A stretch of DNA of 7,057 nucleotides from Bacillota bacterium. Its GTDB lineage: Bacteria > Bacillota > Clostridia > Peptostreptococcales > Anaerovoracaceae. Under the pieces are notes generated by a model. That model made no database searches. It saw only the letters and a list, made by a program, of their open reading frames with translations, and was not told the origin of the DNA. Position numbers and translations under genes: made by a program. Within the stretch, counting starts at the first letter, position 1. The number at the start of each line of letters is the position of its first letter. Shown in pieces: positions 1 through 5,368 of the stretch. The stretch is taken from the NCBI GenBank assembly GCA_021443825.1, contig JABUTE010000046.1:1-7057 (forward strand). Direction: 5' to 3'.

Positions 1-50
1 TTCTACACTATGTTGTTTTCAAGGTTCTTTCCGCAGGCGAACCCGCGGAA
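1..50 (-). other. Leader of a probable stable-RNA (rRNA?) transcript
   Basis: Just after the predicted start is a hairpin with a 9-pair stem including one G-U (42-50 with 29-37) and a UUCG loop on the minus strand (41-38). It is followed by ACCTTGAAAAC (26-16). TTGAAAAC-type segments are common in rRNA operon leaders and spacers of low-GC Gram-positives, where they serve antitermination or processing. No part of a mature rRNA is visible, so the assignment is an inference from context. Confidence 0.45.
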
Positions 51-58
51 CGTTCATT

Positions 59-110
59 ATCTTAGCACGCGCATAAGCTCTTGTCAACATCTTTTTTAAA
101 CTTTTTTCAA
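59..110 (-). promoter_or_regulatory. Downstream member of the tandem promoter pair, rRNA-like, with UP-like A-tracts
   Basis: On the minus strand a perfect TTGACA (87-82), a 17-nt spacer and TAAGAT (64-59) are preceded by A-tracts (about 110-91: two runs of six A) typical of an UP element. The predicted start is about 51-54. Two TTGACA promoters in tandem, UP-like sequence and no ribosome binding site or coding region downstream fit a stable-RNA operon, probably rRNA, lying beyond the left edge. Confidence 0.7.
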
Positions 111-165
111 AGTTTTCGGTAAGCTGCCGATCCGGCTCTTTGCACCGCTCAACGAACGCTCGATC

Positions 166-194
166 AGTTTACCAAAGTTCGGGATCCATGTCAA
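166..194 (-). promoter_or_regulatory. Upstream member of a tandem strong promoter pair
   Basis: On the minus strand a perfect TTGACA (194-189), a 17-nt spacer and TAAACT (171-166) form a sigma-A promoter, with A-rich sequence upstream (about 210-225). The predicted start is near 159. It lies about 55 bp beyond the preceding terminator and reads toward the left edge, with no open reading frame in this direction before position 1. Confidence 0.65.
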
Positions 195-247
195 CAGCTA
201 ATTGCTGCATTTTTCTGCGTTTCAGGTGTTTTGCAAAGGCCCGCTGC

Positions 248-280
248 AAAGAAAATGCCGAAGCCCAGGCTTCGGCATTT
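248..280 (-). terminator. Rho-independent terminator ending the cdaA-glmM cluster
   Basis: A 12-bp perfect stem (253-264 with 269-280) encloses a 4-nt loop at 265-268. On the minus strand the tract TTTTCTTT (255-248) overlaps the last stem pairs and continues past them. It starts about 27 nt after the last stop codon. The plus-strand reading has only three T residues, so it is mainly a minus-strand terminator. Confidence 0.92.
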
Positions 281-307
281 CTGCACGTTCTTATCGAGCG
301 TTTTGTG

Positions 308-982
308 CTACTTTTTCGGAACGATATTCTTTTCATCCTTATAAATAGAATGCTCCGGGATCACTCCTCTGACACAGGAGGTGGGATAGATATTGCTGTA
401 AGGACCGATGACGGTTCCCGGATTCAGCACGCTGTTGCAGCCGACCTCCACATAATCGCCCAGCATAGCGCCCACCTTTTTCCGTCCGGTATCGACGGTC
501 TCCTCCTCGGCCTTGACACAGACCGGCAGCCGGTCGCTTTTTACGTTGCTGGTAATGGAACCGGCTCCCATGTGGGCATGCCAGCCCAGGATCGAGTCGC
601 CCACATAGTTATAATGAGGGGTCTCAACGTTATCGAACAGGATCACGTTTTTCAGCTCGACGGAGTTGCCTACGACGGTGCCCTTTCCGACGATGGCGCT
701 CTCCCGGATAAAGGCGCAGTGGCGCACCTTCGCCTTGTGATCGATGATGCAGGGTGATCCGATATAGGCGCTGGGAAACACTTCGGCATCCTTTGCGATC
801 CATACACCTTCGGCCGGATGATCGTATTCCTCAGCAGGAAGTGTTGGGCCCAGCTGCAGGATATAGTCTTTGATCAGAGGGAGCACCTCCCAGGGGTAGG
901 TCTTTCCTTCGAACAGGCCGGCAGCGATGGTATGAGACAGATCGTACAGATCTGCGATTGTATAGATCTTCTGTGCTTTCAT
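308..982 (-). CDS. Left-handed beta-helix acyltransferase-like protein resembling the GlmU acetyltransferase domain
   Basis: This 224-residue protein has a short helical N-terminus (about 1-55) and hexapeptide repeats of the left-handed beta-helix type (about 58-210, e.g. AEVFPSAYIGSPCII, SAIVGKGTVVGNSVELKN, NSVLNPGTVIGPYSN). By eye, the middle aligns with the GlcN-1-P acetyltransferase half of GlmU: R93, K111 in VGNSVELKN, H123 and Y126 in PHYNYVGDS, and GAGSITSN with N146. It lacks the GlmU uridylyltransferase domain. Such proteins are often annotated as UDP-GlcNAc pyrophosphorylase-like, but no nucleotidyltransferase motif is visible here. The start follows the glmM stop by one base, and AAGGAT inside glmM serves as its ribosome binding site, so the two are translationally coupled. 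This supports, but does not prove, acetylation of the GlmM product or a related sugar phosphate. A different hexapeptide transferase activity is possible. Confidence 0.8.
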   Translation of the reverse strand: MKAQKIYTIADLYDLSHTIAAGLFEGKTYPWEVLPLIKDYILQLGPTLPAEEYDHPAEGVWIAKDAEVFPSAYIGSPCIIDHKAKVRHCAFIRESAIVGKGTVVGNSVELKNVILFDNVETPHYNYVGDSILGWHAHMGAGSITSNVKSDRLPVCVKAEEETVDTGRKKVGAMLGDYVEVGCNSVLNPGTVIGPYSNIYPTSCVRGVIPEHSIYKDEKNIVPKK

Positions 983-983
983 A

Positions 984-2384
984 TTACTTGATCCTTATCA
1001 GCAGGCCCTGACTGCGCATGGCATCGATCATATGATCGACGGCAGCCTCTGCCGCTTCACGGGTGGATGCCTCTGCCATAACGCGAAGAAGAGGCTCGGT
1101 GCCGCTTTTGCGAAGCAGGACACGTCCGGTGGCTCCAAGCATCGCCTGCGCTTCGGAGACCGACTGCTCGACAGCTTCGTGAGCAAGAGTCTTATCTTTA
1201 TCGGTAACGATCACGTTCTTCAGCACCTGAGGATACATGGTGATATCCTTTGTCAGCTCGGAAAGAGTCGTCTTCTGCTCCAGAAGGCATTCCATGACCT
1301 TGATGGCGGTGATCAGACCGTCACCGGTGGTCGCATGCTTTTTGAAAATGATATGCCCGGACTGTTCTCCACCGATCAGATGATGGTTTGCGGCCATGTT
1401 TTCGTAAACGTATTTGTCGCCGACGGCTGTTTTTTCGTAGCCGATGCCCAGGGCGTCCAACGCCTTATACATTCCGAAATTGGACATGACCGTGGTTACG
1501 ACTTTGGTATCGCCCAGCTGTCCGGTCTTCTGCATATACTTTGCGCAGACGTAGACGATCTCATCGCCGTTGACCAGCTTGCCGTTTTCATCGACAGCAA
1601 GACACCGGTCTGCATCGCCGTCGAAGGCAAAGCCTACATCCAGCTTCTGTTCCTTTACGAGAGCCTGCAGCCCTTCGATATGGGTGGAACCGCAGTTTTC
1701 GTTGACGTTGAGGCCGTCGGGCCGATTATTGATCACGAAGGTCTCTGCCCCCAGGGTATCGAAGATATTCTTTGCCATCTGCCAGGAGCTTCCGTTGGCA
1801 CAGTCGAGGCCGACCCGCATGCCGCGGAAGGAGCAGTTGGCAAGAGAGATGATATATCCGATATAACTGTTTCTTCCGGCGGAATGATCGACGACGCGGC
1901 CGATCTGTTCGCCGCAGACGTAAGGAACCGTCCAGGGTGCGGTGCTGCCCGCAGGAGCATAGAGGCCGTCAAGGTAGGCTTCGATATCATCGATCACCTT
2001 GGCCTCCATTTTTTCGCCGCTGCCGTTGATCAGCTTGATTCCGTTGTCCTGATATGCATTGTGGCTTGCCGAGATCATGACGCCGCAGTCAAAGCCGCCG
2101 GTCCTTGCAACGTAAGCAACGCTGGGGGTGGTAGTAACATGCAGCAGGTAGGCATCGGCACCGCCGGCAGTGATACCGGCAGCAAGAGCGCTTTCAAACA
2201 TATAGCTGGAGCGCCTGGTATCTTTTCCGATCACGATCCTTGCTCTATAATCAGCAGACTTGCCCCGCTCGGGATTCCGGCTGTAGTACCAGCCGAGGAA
2301 GGTGCCGATGCGAAATGCATGATCTGCCGTCAACACGACATTGGCTTCTCCGCGGAAGCCGTCTGTTCCGAAATACTTACTCAC
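984..2384 (-). CDS. glmM: Phosphoglucosamine mutase
   Basis: GlmM converts glucosamine-6-phosphate to glucosamine-1-phosphate, an essential cytoplasmic step toward UDP-GlcNAc and peptidoglycan. From the GTG start it has 466 residues, slightly longer than the usual 445-450. The four phosphohexomutase domains are represented by: the catalytic phosphoserine loop GVMISASHN (S107), the metal-binding loop DGDADR (255-260), the sugar-binding loop GGEQSGH (338-344) and the C-terminal phosphate-binding loop RKSGTEP (425-431). The opening YFGTDGFRGEAN is diagnostic. One oddity is Ala110 after SASHN, where Pro is usual. GlmM is also known to bind and inhibit CdaA in other Bacillota, which explains its conserved place after cdaA-cdaR. 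It may be transcribed both by read-through from cdaAR and from a promoter in the gap. Its TAA stop is one base from the start of the next gene. Confidence 0.96.
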   Translation of the reverse strand: MSKYFGTDGFRGEANVVLTADHAFRIGTFLGWYYSRNPERGKSADYRARIVIGKDTRRSSYMFESALAAGITAGGADAYLLHVTTTPSVAYVARTGGFDCGVMISASHNAYQDNGIKLINGSGEKMEAKVIDDIEAYLDGLYAPAGSTAPWTVPYVCGEQIGRVVDHSAGRNSYIGYIISLANCSFRGMRVGLDCANGSSWQMAKNIFDTLGAETFVINNRPDGLNVNENCGSTHIEGLQALVKEQKLDVGFAFDGDADRCLAVDENGKLVNGDEIVYVCAKYMQKTGQLGDTKVVTTVMSNFGMYKALDALGIGYEKTAVGDKYVYENMAANHHLIGGEQSGHIIFKKHATTGDGLITAIKVMECLLEQKTTLSELTKDITMYPQVLKNVIVTDKDKTLAHEAVEQSVSEAQAMLGATGRVLLRKSGTEPLLRVMAEASTREAAEAAVDHMIDAMRSQGLLIRIK

Positions 2385-2389
2385 GTTAT

Positions 2390-2395
2390 CCTCAC
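2390..2395 (-). promoter_or_regulatory. glmM: Ribosome binding site that fixes the glmM start
   Basis: GTGAGG (2395-2390 on the minus strand) ends 5 nt before the GTG at 2382-2384, which begins the conserved V/M-SKYFGTDGFRGEAN terminus of GlmM. An in-frame GTG at 2417 lies inside the terminator stem and has no ribosome binding site, so it is not the likely start. Confidence 0.75.
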
Positions 2396-2404
2396 TTTCT
2401 GTAT

Positions 2405-2449
2405 AAAAAAAGCGCACTGTGACTCAAAATATATTATAACAATGCGCTT
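2405..2449 (-). terminator. Hairpin terminator between cdaR and glmM
   Basis: On the minus strand AAGCGCATTG (2449-2440) pairs with CAGTGCGCTT (2419-2410), ten pairs including one G-U, around a 20-nt loop. A run of seven T residues (2411-2405) overlaps the last stem pairs and continues past them. It begins 17 nt after the cdaR stop. The long A/T-rich loop and the position inside a conserved gene cluster suggest partial termination or attenuation rather than a full stop. Confidence 0.7.
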
Positions 2450-2461
2450 ATATGCAGTAAA
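2433..2461 (-). promoter_or_regulatory. Possible glmM promoter nested in the terminator hairpin
   Basis: On the minus strand TTTACT (2461-2456; 4 of 6 match to TTGACA), a 17-nt spacer and a perfect TATAAT (2438-2433) form a plausible sigma-A promoter. The -10 box lies in the loop of the cdaR-glmM hairpin, and the expected start near 2426 falls after the 5' arm. A transcript begun here would lack half the stem and escape termination, whereas read-through RNA from cdaAR would meet it. The A/T-rich loop makes a chance TATAAT possible. Confidence 0.5.
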
Positions 2462-2466
2462 GGTAT

Positions 2467-3825
2467 TTATTCTTTTTTCAAGGAGGAGCCTTCTTTTCCG
2501 GAAGACTCTTCGGAAGGTGTCTTTTCGGGATCGTCGGGTCCTTCAGGATCATCGGGATCTTCGGGCCCGTTGGGACCGTCGGGATTCTCCGGATCGTCGG
2601 GATCATCAGGGTCAGGCTCGGGTACGGGCATTTTTGCATCGACATTGATGAATTCCGGCTGAATGGAGATCGATACGTTTTCGTTGACAAAGTCGCTCTG
2701 CAGACGGATCTCGTTCTCGCCGTTTTCGATGGTGGAAAGATCTACGAAGGGCTGCAGGTCCTTTGCCTCCAGCTTACGGATGATGCTCAGGTCGCCCTTG
2801 GCTGTGACGGTAACGGCTCTCTTTTCCAGATGGTAGCCTTCGCACTCTGCGGGAACGCTCTTGACCGAGATATCGGACGGATCGTAGGTGAAGGAGATCT
2901 CGCCCTGATGGACCAGCTTAAAGACTGCTTCCGGTTCTTTCGTATCGTCAGCCAGATAGACCGAATCGGGCAGATCGTATACAAGAGGTACGGTCAGATC
3001 GCTGGTGATGCCTTCGATGTTGATGATCTCGGCATCGATGGAATCGATGTTTTTCATCAGCGAAGAACGGGCCTTCAGCTTAAGGGTTCTGGGATATACG
3101 ACGCTGCTCAGCTGGGCGCCCAGCCCCGGCGTGCCCTCGTAGCTCACGTTCAAAGGAACATCCTTCGTCTGATAAAGAGCTGCCGTTACGTAGAGCTGGC
3201 TGTTGGAGAGCTTCAGATTTTCGACGATCTGGCCGTCTGCATCCAAAACGATGCCGGGAATACGCTGGGTAGTGCTGATATCCTTGAGCAGCTCGTCTGT
3301 ATTCAGATCGTAGCGCACCTGATCGACAGTCTCGACCAGCGTTCTGGCTCCGGTGATCCGCACATTTTCGACTTCCATCATGATGATGGTGACCTCGAAT
3401 CCATCGTCGCGGGTGGGATAATAGATGACCGCAGGCTTGACCTCGGTGATCAGCTCATCTACATTGACGGGGATCTTCGGCGTACTGATCTTTTCGATGC
3501 TGAGGCCGTCGGGAGCAGAGACCTTCACATTGACATAGTTGGGGCCGGTGGTCAGACCGGCAAGACTGATGGAGGCGGCAATGTCATTTTCGGTAATGGC
3601 ATTGACCTGAGAGCGGGGTCCCTTTACCTCCACATCAACGGAATACTCTCCGGAATCGGCGATGGTATAGCCGGAACCCTTCAGGCTGTCCAGCCCCTGC
3701 AGCTGCACGGGAACCTGACGGATCAGCACCGTCTGCGGAGGATTTACCACACTGATGACATAGCACCAGATGCCGATGGCAAATGCCACGGAAAAGACCA
3801 GATCAATTATTCTTGTTTGTTTCAT
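2467..3825 (-). CDS. cdaR: CdaR, YbbR-repeat regulator of CdaA
   Basis: This 452-residue protein has an N-terminal transmembrane segment (about 7-27, IDLVFSVAFAIGIWCYVISVV) followed by a large extracytoplasmic region of beta-rich YbbR repeats, probably four between about 30 and 398. CdaR proteins bind CdaA through the membrane and modulate c-di-AMP synthesis. The signal sensed from outside is not settled. The ATG at 3823-3825 is preceded by GGAGG with a 7-nt spacer, placed inside the end of cdaA, so initiation is strong and coupled. The C-terminus is unusual: residues about 399-433 are a low-complexity acidic run built from PDDP, PEDP and PDGP units, followed by a Ser/Glu/Lys-rich end (434-452). 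This tail would lie outside the membrane and is not part of a YbbR fold. The family call is secure from sequence style and gene order; the domain count is estimated. Confidence 0.93.
   Translation of the reverse strand: MKQTRIIDLVFSVAFAIGIWCYVISVVNPPQTVLIRQVPVQLQGLDSLKGSGYTIADSGEYSVDVEVKGPRSQVNAITENDIAASISLAGLTTGPNYVNVKVSAPDGLSIEKISTPKIPVNVDELITEVKPAVIYYPTRDDGFEVTIIMMEVENVRITGARTLVETVDQVRYDLNTDELLKDISTTQRIPGIVLDADGQIVENLKLSNSQLYVTAALYQTKDVPLNVSYEGTPGLGAQLSSVVYPRTLKLKARSSLMKNIDSIDAEIINIEGITSDLTVPLVYDLPDSVYLADDTKEPEAVFKLVHQGEISFTYDPSDISVKSVPAECEGYHLEKRAVTVTAKGDLSIIRKLEAKDLQPFVDLSTIENGENEIRLQSDFVNENVSISIQPEFINVDAKMPVPEPDPDDPDDPENPDGPNGPEDPDDPEGPDDPEKTPSEESSGKEGSSLKKE
2527..2628 (-). repeat. Imprecise short tandem repeats encoding the Asp/Pro-rich CdaR tail
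   Basis: Degenerate units of roughly 9-12 bases, seen on the plus strand as variants of tcgggatcatc, encode Pro-Asp-Asp-Pro-like units in the last part of cdaR. The repeats stay in frame. They also create a long glycine-free arginine/aspartate pattern in an opposite-strand frame that is only a shadow. Such arrays can change length by slippage. Confidence 0.7.
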
Positions 3826-4654
3826 TTAAGGTCCTCCAGATGCCGGCAAGGCCTGCAAAACGGGCATTTTTAATATCCTCGCGGTCGATGTAATAGGTGA
3901 GGAGCGTCTTCTCGACCGTTTTCAGATCGAGAAAGCGGGAAAGCTTTCCGTCCATCGCCATGGAGATGATGCCCGTCTCTTCGGAAACGATGAGCACCAG
4001 GGCATCGGAATTTTCGGACATGCCGATGCCGGCTCTGTGGCGGGTTCCCAGATCCTTGCTCAGATTGGTGTTTTCGGTGAGGGGAAGAACGCAGCCGGCG
4101 GCCAGGATCCGGTCGCCGCGGATGATGGCAGCGCCGTCGTGTAAAGGCGCGCCCTTGTAGAAGATATTGCCGATCATTTCGGAAGAGATCCTGGCGTCGA
4201 TGATGGTGCCTGTCTCTGCGATGTCCGACAAAGCGGTATCCCGCTCAAAGACCAGCAGAGCTCCTTCTTTTCGACCGGCAAAATAACCGATGGAGCTGAC
4301 GATCTGCTCGACGAACTCGGTGATGCGGGCGCGGGACATGGAGACCTGCCCTTTCACGATCTTGCCGCGGCCGATATACTCCAGGGCTCTTCGCAACTCG
4401 GGCTGAAAGATGATGACGACGGAGATGAGCCCGATGTTCAGGACCTGTCCCAGCAGCCAGTTAAAGGCATACAGCTTGATCCAGCTGGATACCAGATAAG
4501 CTACCAAAAGAACAACAACACCCTTGACCAAAGAGGCCGCTCTTGTGGAGCGGGCATAGGCGATGACCGTATAGATGACAAATGTGATCAGAATGATATC
4601 GAAAATATCGCTGATCCCGAACCCGGAAAACAGCGCTGAAATGTATTGATTCAT
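3803..4654 (-). CDS. cdaA: Diadenylate cyclase CdaA (membrane c-di-AMP synthase)
   Basis: CdaA condenses two ATP into c-di-AMP, the second messenger that controls potassium and osmolyte balance and cell-wall homeostasis. From the ATG at 4654 the protein has 283 residues, close to the usual length of about 270-280. Three hydrophobic segments (about 18-33, 41-59, 67-83) anchor it in the membrane. The FQPELRRALEYIG junction (83-95) leads into the cytoplasmic DAC domain, which has both catalytic signatures: DGA (173-175, in LHDGAAII) and RHR (205-207, in GTRHRAGIG). The full-length domain and intact motifs argue for an active enzyme. It is first in its operon, behind its own promoter. Its TGA stop lies within cdaR, a 23-base overlap, which suggests coupled synthesis of the two partners. 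Elsewhere CdaA is restrained by CdaR and by GlmM, and both are encoded next here. Confidence 0.96.
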   Translation of the reverse strand: MNQYISALFSGFGISDIFDIILITFVIYTVIAYARSTRAASLVKGVVVLLVAYLVSSWIKLYAFNWLLGQVLNIGLISVVIIFQPELRRALEYIGRGKIVKGQVSMSRARITEFVEQIVSSIGYFAGRKEGALLVFERDTALSDIAETGTIIDARISSEMIGNIFYKGAPLHDGAAIIRGDRILAAGCVLPLTENTNLSKDLGTRHRAGIGMSENSDALVLIVSEETGIISMAMDGKLSRFLDLKTVEKTLLTYYIDREDIKNARFAGLAGIWRTLNETNKNN

Positions 4655-4660
4655 GTAGTT

Positions 4661-4668
4661 CACCCCTT
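4661..4668 (-). promoter_or_regulatory. cdaA: Ribosome binding site that fixes the cdaA start
   Basis: AAGGGGTG (4668-4661 on the minus strand), 8 nt from the end of GGGG to the ATG at 4654, is a good Shine-Dalgarno sequence. A TTG at 4696, 14 codons upstream in the same frame, lies before the predicted transcription start and has no such site. The ATG at 4654 is therefore preferred. Confidence 0.8.
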
Positions 4669-4677
4669 CTTTGTAGA

Positions 4678-4706
4678 ATTCTACCAAACCCCACAACCCA
4701 TTTCAA
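4678..4706 (-). promoter_or_regulatory. Sigma-A promoter of the cdaA operon
   Basis: On the minus strand TTGAAA (4706-4701) and TAGAAT (4683-4678) each match consensus at 5 of 6 positions and are separated by exactly 17 nt. The predicted start is near 4671, only about 17 nt before the cdaA ATG, so the leader is little more than the ribosome binding site. The -35 box abuts the end of the hpf terminator U-tract. The -10 box lies inside the 12-bp palindrome GTAGAATTCTAC (4673-4684), which may be chance or an operator. Confidence 0.75.
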
Positions 4707-4737
4707 GAAAAGAAAACGGCGAGCCGAAGCTCGCCGT
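4707..4737 (-). terminator. Rho-independent terminator of hpf
   Basis: A perfect 9-bp stem, ACGGCGAGC (4737-4729 on the minus strand) with GCTCGCCGT (4724-4716), is closed by a stable UUCG tetraloop. The U-rich tract TTTCTTTTC (4715-4707) follows directly. It begins about 20 nt after the hpf stop codon. Read on the plus strand there is no T tract, so it acts only for minus-strand transcripts. Confidence 0.93.
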
Positions 4738-4757
4738 GAAAATTCACAGAAGGGGAT

Positions 4758-5288
4758 CTAGTTTTCGATATCGAGGAGACCGTAGGTTCCGTCGTTTCTC
4801 TTGTAAACGACGCATACGTTGTTCTTTTCTCCATCTCTGTAAACGAAGAAGCTGTGCTCGAGCAGCTCCATCTGCAGAACGGCTTCTTCGACAGACATGG
4901 GGCTGATGCGGAAGCTCTTGGTCTTTGCGATCAGCAGCTCGTCGACGGCATCTGCGGTATCGGGAACCTCAGCCAGAAAGACTTCTTTCTGATCGTGGTG
5001 CTTCTTGACCAGCTTTTTCTTGAACCTGGACATCTGCGCCGAGAGCTTATCTATGACTGCGTCAAGGCAAACGATGAGGTCGTTGTCGGTCTTTTCTGCT
5101 CTGAAAATAGTGCTGCCGGCATAAATGGTGGCCTCGAGCTTGACGGTGTTGTTCTTTTCGTTGGTGAGCATGACAGTCGCTTCGGTATTATTGGGGAAAT
5201 ACTTCTGCAGCTTGCTGATCTTCTTTTCGATCTGTTCCTTCGTCCGTTCGGTGGGGTTCAGGTTTTTGCTTGTGATCTTGACTAACAT
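4758..5288 (-). CDS. hpf: Ribosome hibernation promoting factor, long form
   Basis: This 176-residue cytoplasmic protein binds the 30S decoding region under stress or in stationary phase. In the long form it also joins two 70S ribosomes into inactive 100S dimers through its C-terminal domain. The N-terminal domain (about 1-95, beginning MLVKITSKNLNPTERT) has the family beta-alpha fold with a basic helix end (RFKKKLVKKHH, 88-98). A linker of about 25 residues leads to the C-terminal dimerisation domain (about 122-176) with the hallmark SPMSVEEAVLQMELLEHSFF (129-148). Length and both domains are normal for the Gram-positive long form. The ATG at 5286-5288 is preceded by a near-perfect AAAGGAGG with a 9-nt spacer, implying efficient translation. 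The gene is apparently monocistronic: a structured RNA lies upstream and a strong terminator downstream. Some annotation systems call it raiA or yfiA. Confidence 0.95.
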   Translation of the reverse strand: MLVKITSKNLNPTERTKEQIEKKISKLQKYFPNNTEATVMLTNEKNNTVKLEATIYAGSTIFRAEKTDNDLIVCLDAVIDKLSAQMSRFKKKLVKKHHDQKEVFLAEVPDTADAVDELLIAKTKSFRISPMSVEEAVLQMELLEHSFFVYRDGEKNNVCVVYKRNDGTYGLLDIEN

Positions 5289-5323
5289 ATGAGTAAACCT
5301 CCTTTCAAGGTTGCTGTTGTTAT

Positions 5324-5350
5324 CTTCTTCGGAAACGCTGTTTTTCCTTT
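5324..5350 (-). promoter_or_regulatory. Possible sigma-H-like promoter of hpf
   Basis: On the minus strand AAAGGAAAA (5350-5342) fits the sigma-H -35 pattern RnAGGAwWW. After 11 nt, GAAGAAG (5330-5324) fits the -10 pattern RnnGAAT except for the last base. The expected start near 5317 would leave a short leader before the strong hpf ribosome binding site. In Bacillus subtilis hpf is under sigma-B and sigma-H control, so such a promoter would make sense. No convincing sigma-A promoter was found between the upstream RNA and hpf. The match is weak, and the A-rich context makes chance likely enough to keep confidence low. Confidence 0.3.
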
Positions 5351-5368
5351 TTTTATATACGCAATTTC

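Noticed and set aside
140..757. A plus-strand open frame covering the left intergenic region and part of the beta-helix gene
   Set aside because: It crosses the terminator stem and one of the minus-strand promoters, is opposite a clear hexapeptide-repeat protein, and has no recognisable domain.
2385..2417. N-terminal extension of GlmM from a GTG at 2417
   Set aside because: It starts inside the terminator stem without a ribosome binding site, while the GTG at 2384 gives the conserved SKYFGTDGFRG terminus.
2527..2628. CRISPR-like or structural repeat array
   Set aside because: The repeats are short, contiguous, imperfect and in frame within cdaR, encoding a Pro/Asp tail; there are no spacers.
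1032..2648. A 538-codon open frame on the plus strand opposite glmM and the end of cdaR
   Set aside because: The minus strand carries diagnostic GlmM motifs over the same bases. The plus-strand product has no recognisable domain and runs through a terminator and the CdaR repeat tail, so it is a shadow of codon bias.
2830..3873. A 347-codon open frame on the plus strand opposite cdaR
   Set aside because: It lies wholly opposite cdaR and the cdaA-cdaR overlap, shows no family motif, and starts without a convincing ribosome binding site.
4655..4696. N-terminal extension of CdaA from a TTG at 4696
   Set aside because: The extension lies in the promoter region, before the predicted transcript start, and the ATG at 4654 has a good ribosome binding site and gives the normal family length.
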